14,735 nt of DNA from Clostridium sp. CAG:1013 (GTDB lineage: Bacteria; Bacillota; Clostridia; Oscillospirales; Acutalibacteraceae): NCBI GenBank assembly GCA_000432995.1, contig HF972597.1:7404-22138 (forward strand), given 5' to 3'. Position 1 is the stretch's first letter. Every line of letters starts with the position of its first letter. Shown here piece by piece: positions 13,479 to 14,735 of this stretch. Both the position numbers and the translations under genes were made by a program. The notes beneath the pieces are model-generated. The model did no database searches, was not told where the DNA came from, and saw nothing but the letters and a program-made list of their open reading frames with translations.

Positions 13479-14430
13479 GAAAGCACAGGCCGCCGCTCTG
13501 CTGAAAGAGTGGGACAAGATCCTGGTAATGAGCCACGCTTCCCCTGACGGAGATACTCTTGGGTCCGCTGCAGCTCTGCTGCGGGGACTGGTATCCCTGG
13601 GGAAGCAGGTGAAATTTTTCTGCGCCGACCCGGTGCCGGAGAAGTTCTCCTACCTTTTTGAGGGACTCCCTTTGGGAGAGTTCGAGCCTGACCACGTAAT
13701 GACCGTGGACGTGGCGGATAAGGCCCTGTTGGGTAAGACTCCCCAGGAGCTGGTGGACCGGGTGGAACTGGCTATCGATCACCACGGCACCCATGTGCCC
13801 TTTGCCCAGACTCGCTGGGTGGAGCCGGAAGCCGCCGCTACCGTGGAGATGATCTACGCCCTGCTGGAAGAGCTGGGAGTGGAGATAGACCAGGCCATGG
13901 CTGACTGCCTTTATACCGGCCTGACCACAGATACAGGATGCTTCCGCTATCGGAATGTCACTCCTCGCACCCACCGGATCGCCGGAGCTCTGCTGGAGTT
14001 GGGCGCTCGGGGCGCCGACATTAACCGAGCCATGTTCGAGAGCAAGACCAAGGGCCAGGTGGAAGCCGAGCGGCTTGTGATGGATACCATGGAGTTTTAT
14101 TGGGAAGGCAAGTGCGCCCTTATTCAGGTGCCCCTGAGCATTTTCCCCCAGACCGGAGTGAAGGAAAGCGACCTGGATGGGCTGGCTTCCCTGCCCCGGG
14201 AGATCCAAGGGGTGGTGCTGGGCGTCACTCTGAAGGAAAAAGAGGGAGGCAAGGTGAAAGTGTCTCTCAGGGCCAATCCCCCGGCGGACGCTTCTCATCT
14301 GTGCAGCCGCTTTGGCGGTGGCGGGCATCAGGGAGCAGCGGGCTGTTCCCTGGAGATGACTTTGGAAGAAGCCCGGCAGACCATGGAACGGGCCTGCGGG
14401 GAATATCTGAAAGAATTGGGACTTTTGTAA
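13471..14430 (+). CDS. nrnA: DHH/DHHA1 phosphoesterase, NrnA-type oligoribonuclease/pAp phosphatase
   Basis: Likely degrades short RNA oligonucleotides and pAp (3',5'-adenosine bisphosphate) in the cytoplasm. The 319-residue product has the complete metal-binding set of the family: SHASPDGDTLGS (Asp26, Asp28), VDVAD around residue 78, the name-giving DHH (103-105) followed by GTH, and TTDTG near 155. The DHHA1 substrate-binding loop GGGGHQGAAG starts at 282 (His286). Length is close to Bacillus NrnA (about 313). The start codon overlaps the rbfA stop (ATGAGTGA), implying translational coupling; an AGGAG lies just upstream. Following rbfA is the usual place for this gene in Firmicutes. A related DHH phosphodiesterase acting on cyclic-dinucleotide products is an alternative. 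Confidence 0.88.
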   Translation: MSEKAQAAALLKEWDKILVMSHASPDGDTLGSAAALLRGLVSLGKQVKFFCADPVPEKFSYLFEGLPLGEFEPDHVMTVDVADKALLGKTPQELVDRVELAIDHHGTHVPFAQTRWVEPEAAATVEMIYALLEELGVEIDQAMADCLYTGLTTDTGCFRYRNVTPRTHRIAGALLELGARGADINRAMFESKTKGQVEAERLVMDTMEFYWEGKCALIQVPLSIFPQTGVKESDLDGLASLPREIQGVVLGVTLKEKEGGKVKVSLRANPPADASHLCSRFGGGGHQGAAGCSLEMTLEEARQTMERACGEYLKELGLL

Positions 14431-14436
14431 CACACG

Positions 14437-14474
14437 CGCAGGGGCAGCCAAAAGGGGCCCCTGCGTTCCCTTAG
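14437..14474 (+). terminator. Hairpin after nrnA, probable weak terminator
   Basis: A 9-bp perfect stem, CGCAGGGGC (14437-14445) with GCCCCTGCG (14457-14465), has an 11-base loop and is followed by TTCCCTTAGG. The stem is strong but the T-run is short, so termination may be partial. It lies 6 bases after the DHH gene's stop and before the next gene's ribosome site. Confidence 0.6.
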
Positions 14475-14488
14475 GGGGAGGAAGGAGT

Positions 14489-14735
14489 ATGGAGACCATG
14501 GACGAGAAGATCATTCGGGAGACCACCCAGCGTGGCCGGGATTTTTTGAAGTCTCTCAGCACTGCGGAAAACGAACGTGACCACGGAGACTACAAGACTG
14601 ACCAGGAACTGAAACTGCCTCAGCCTCCCCTGGTGAAGGCCCCCATGACGGAAAACCGCATCGACTTGCCCCGGAACTTTGAGAGTTTGAAGCTCCAGGA
14701 TAACCTGCTGGACCTGCTGACCAAGCGGAAGAGCA
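14489..14735 (+). CDS. SagB/ThcOx-type nitroreductase family protein, N-terminal part only
   Basis: Partial gene running off the window; 82 complete codons are visible. GGAGGAAGGAG sits a few bases before ATG 14489, an excellent ribosome site. The readable protein begins METMDEKIIRETTQRG and contains DFLKSLS, then TDQELKLPQPPLVKAPM and IDLP, and ends LLDLLTKRKS. The DQxLxxPQPPLxK...IxLP pattern followed by a (K/R)RRS-type turn is the N-terminus I associate with stand-alone SagB/ThcOx-like FMN-dependent oxidoreductases of Clostridia. The flavin-binding core is beyond the window, so the assignment rests on the N-terminus alone. An ATG at 14498 could also serve as start. Confidence 0.65.
   Translation, partial: METMDEKIIRETTQRGRDFLKSLSTAENERDHGDYKTDQELKLPQPPLVKAPMTENRIDLPRNFESLKLQDNLLDLLTKRKS

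Overview
The window reads as chromosomal DNA of a spore-forming, fairly GC-rich gut-type Clostridia, probably Oscillospirales (Oscillospiraceae, Flavonifractor- or Lawsonibacter-like). This rests on a spoVT gene, the Firmicutes order rimP-nusA-ylxR-ylxQ-infB-rbfA-nrnA, strong AGGAGG ribosome sites and a consensus sigma-A promoter. The taxonomy is an inference. Every convincing gene is on the + strand.

Positions 1-6540 form an accessory carbohydrate region. A large lipoprotein solute-binding protein (113-1786) is followed by a hairpin, then by four tightly spaced genes: a beta-propeller lactonase, an SDR dehydrogenase, a mannonate-dehydratase-type enolase-superfamily enzyme, and an unusual fusion of a degenerate alpha/beta-hydrolase with a metallo-beta-lactamase fold. 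Dehydrogenase, lactonase and aldonate dehydratase are the three opening steps of a non-phosphorylative sugar-oxidation route (sugar to lactone to aldonate to 2-keto-3-deoxy-aldonate), so I read this as one catabolic operon. It ends at a strong terminator (6497-6535). No kinase, aldolase or transporter permease lies in the window.

Positions 6631-7170 carry spoVT. A TTGATT-N17-TATAAT promoter (7213-7241) and a GNRA-capped leader hairpin then precede the transcription/translation operon. This operon opens with a tandem duplication. A unit made of the leader plus the first 136 codons of rimP (7303-7758) is followed directly by a diverged second copy (7759-8216). Only the second copy continues into a complete RimP. 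The first copy has lost its C-terminal half-domain and runs out of frame through the start of the second. nusA, rnpM (ylxR), ylxQ and infB follow in the usual order, with short gaps or overlaps.

Positions 12576-13085, between infB and rbfA, hold no gene but are packed with inverted repeats. The main structure (12681-13048) is mirror-symmetric. Roughly 90-base imperfect inverted arms each carry a pair of mutually exclusive AT-rich hairpins, then a perfect 7-bp hairpin with a 3-base loop, then a 20-base near-perfect inverted repeat. Between the arms lies a core of further hairpins. It looks like a MITE- or BIME-like repeat, or a structured RNA.

rbfA and an nrnA-type DHH phosphoesterase follow, overlapping by 8 bases. 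After a hairpin, the window ends inside a SagB/ThcOx-type nitroreductase-family gene, where truB would often be expected.
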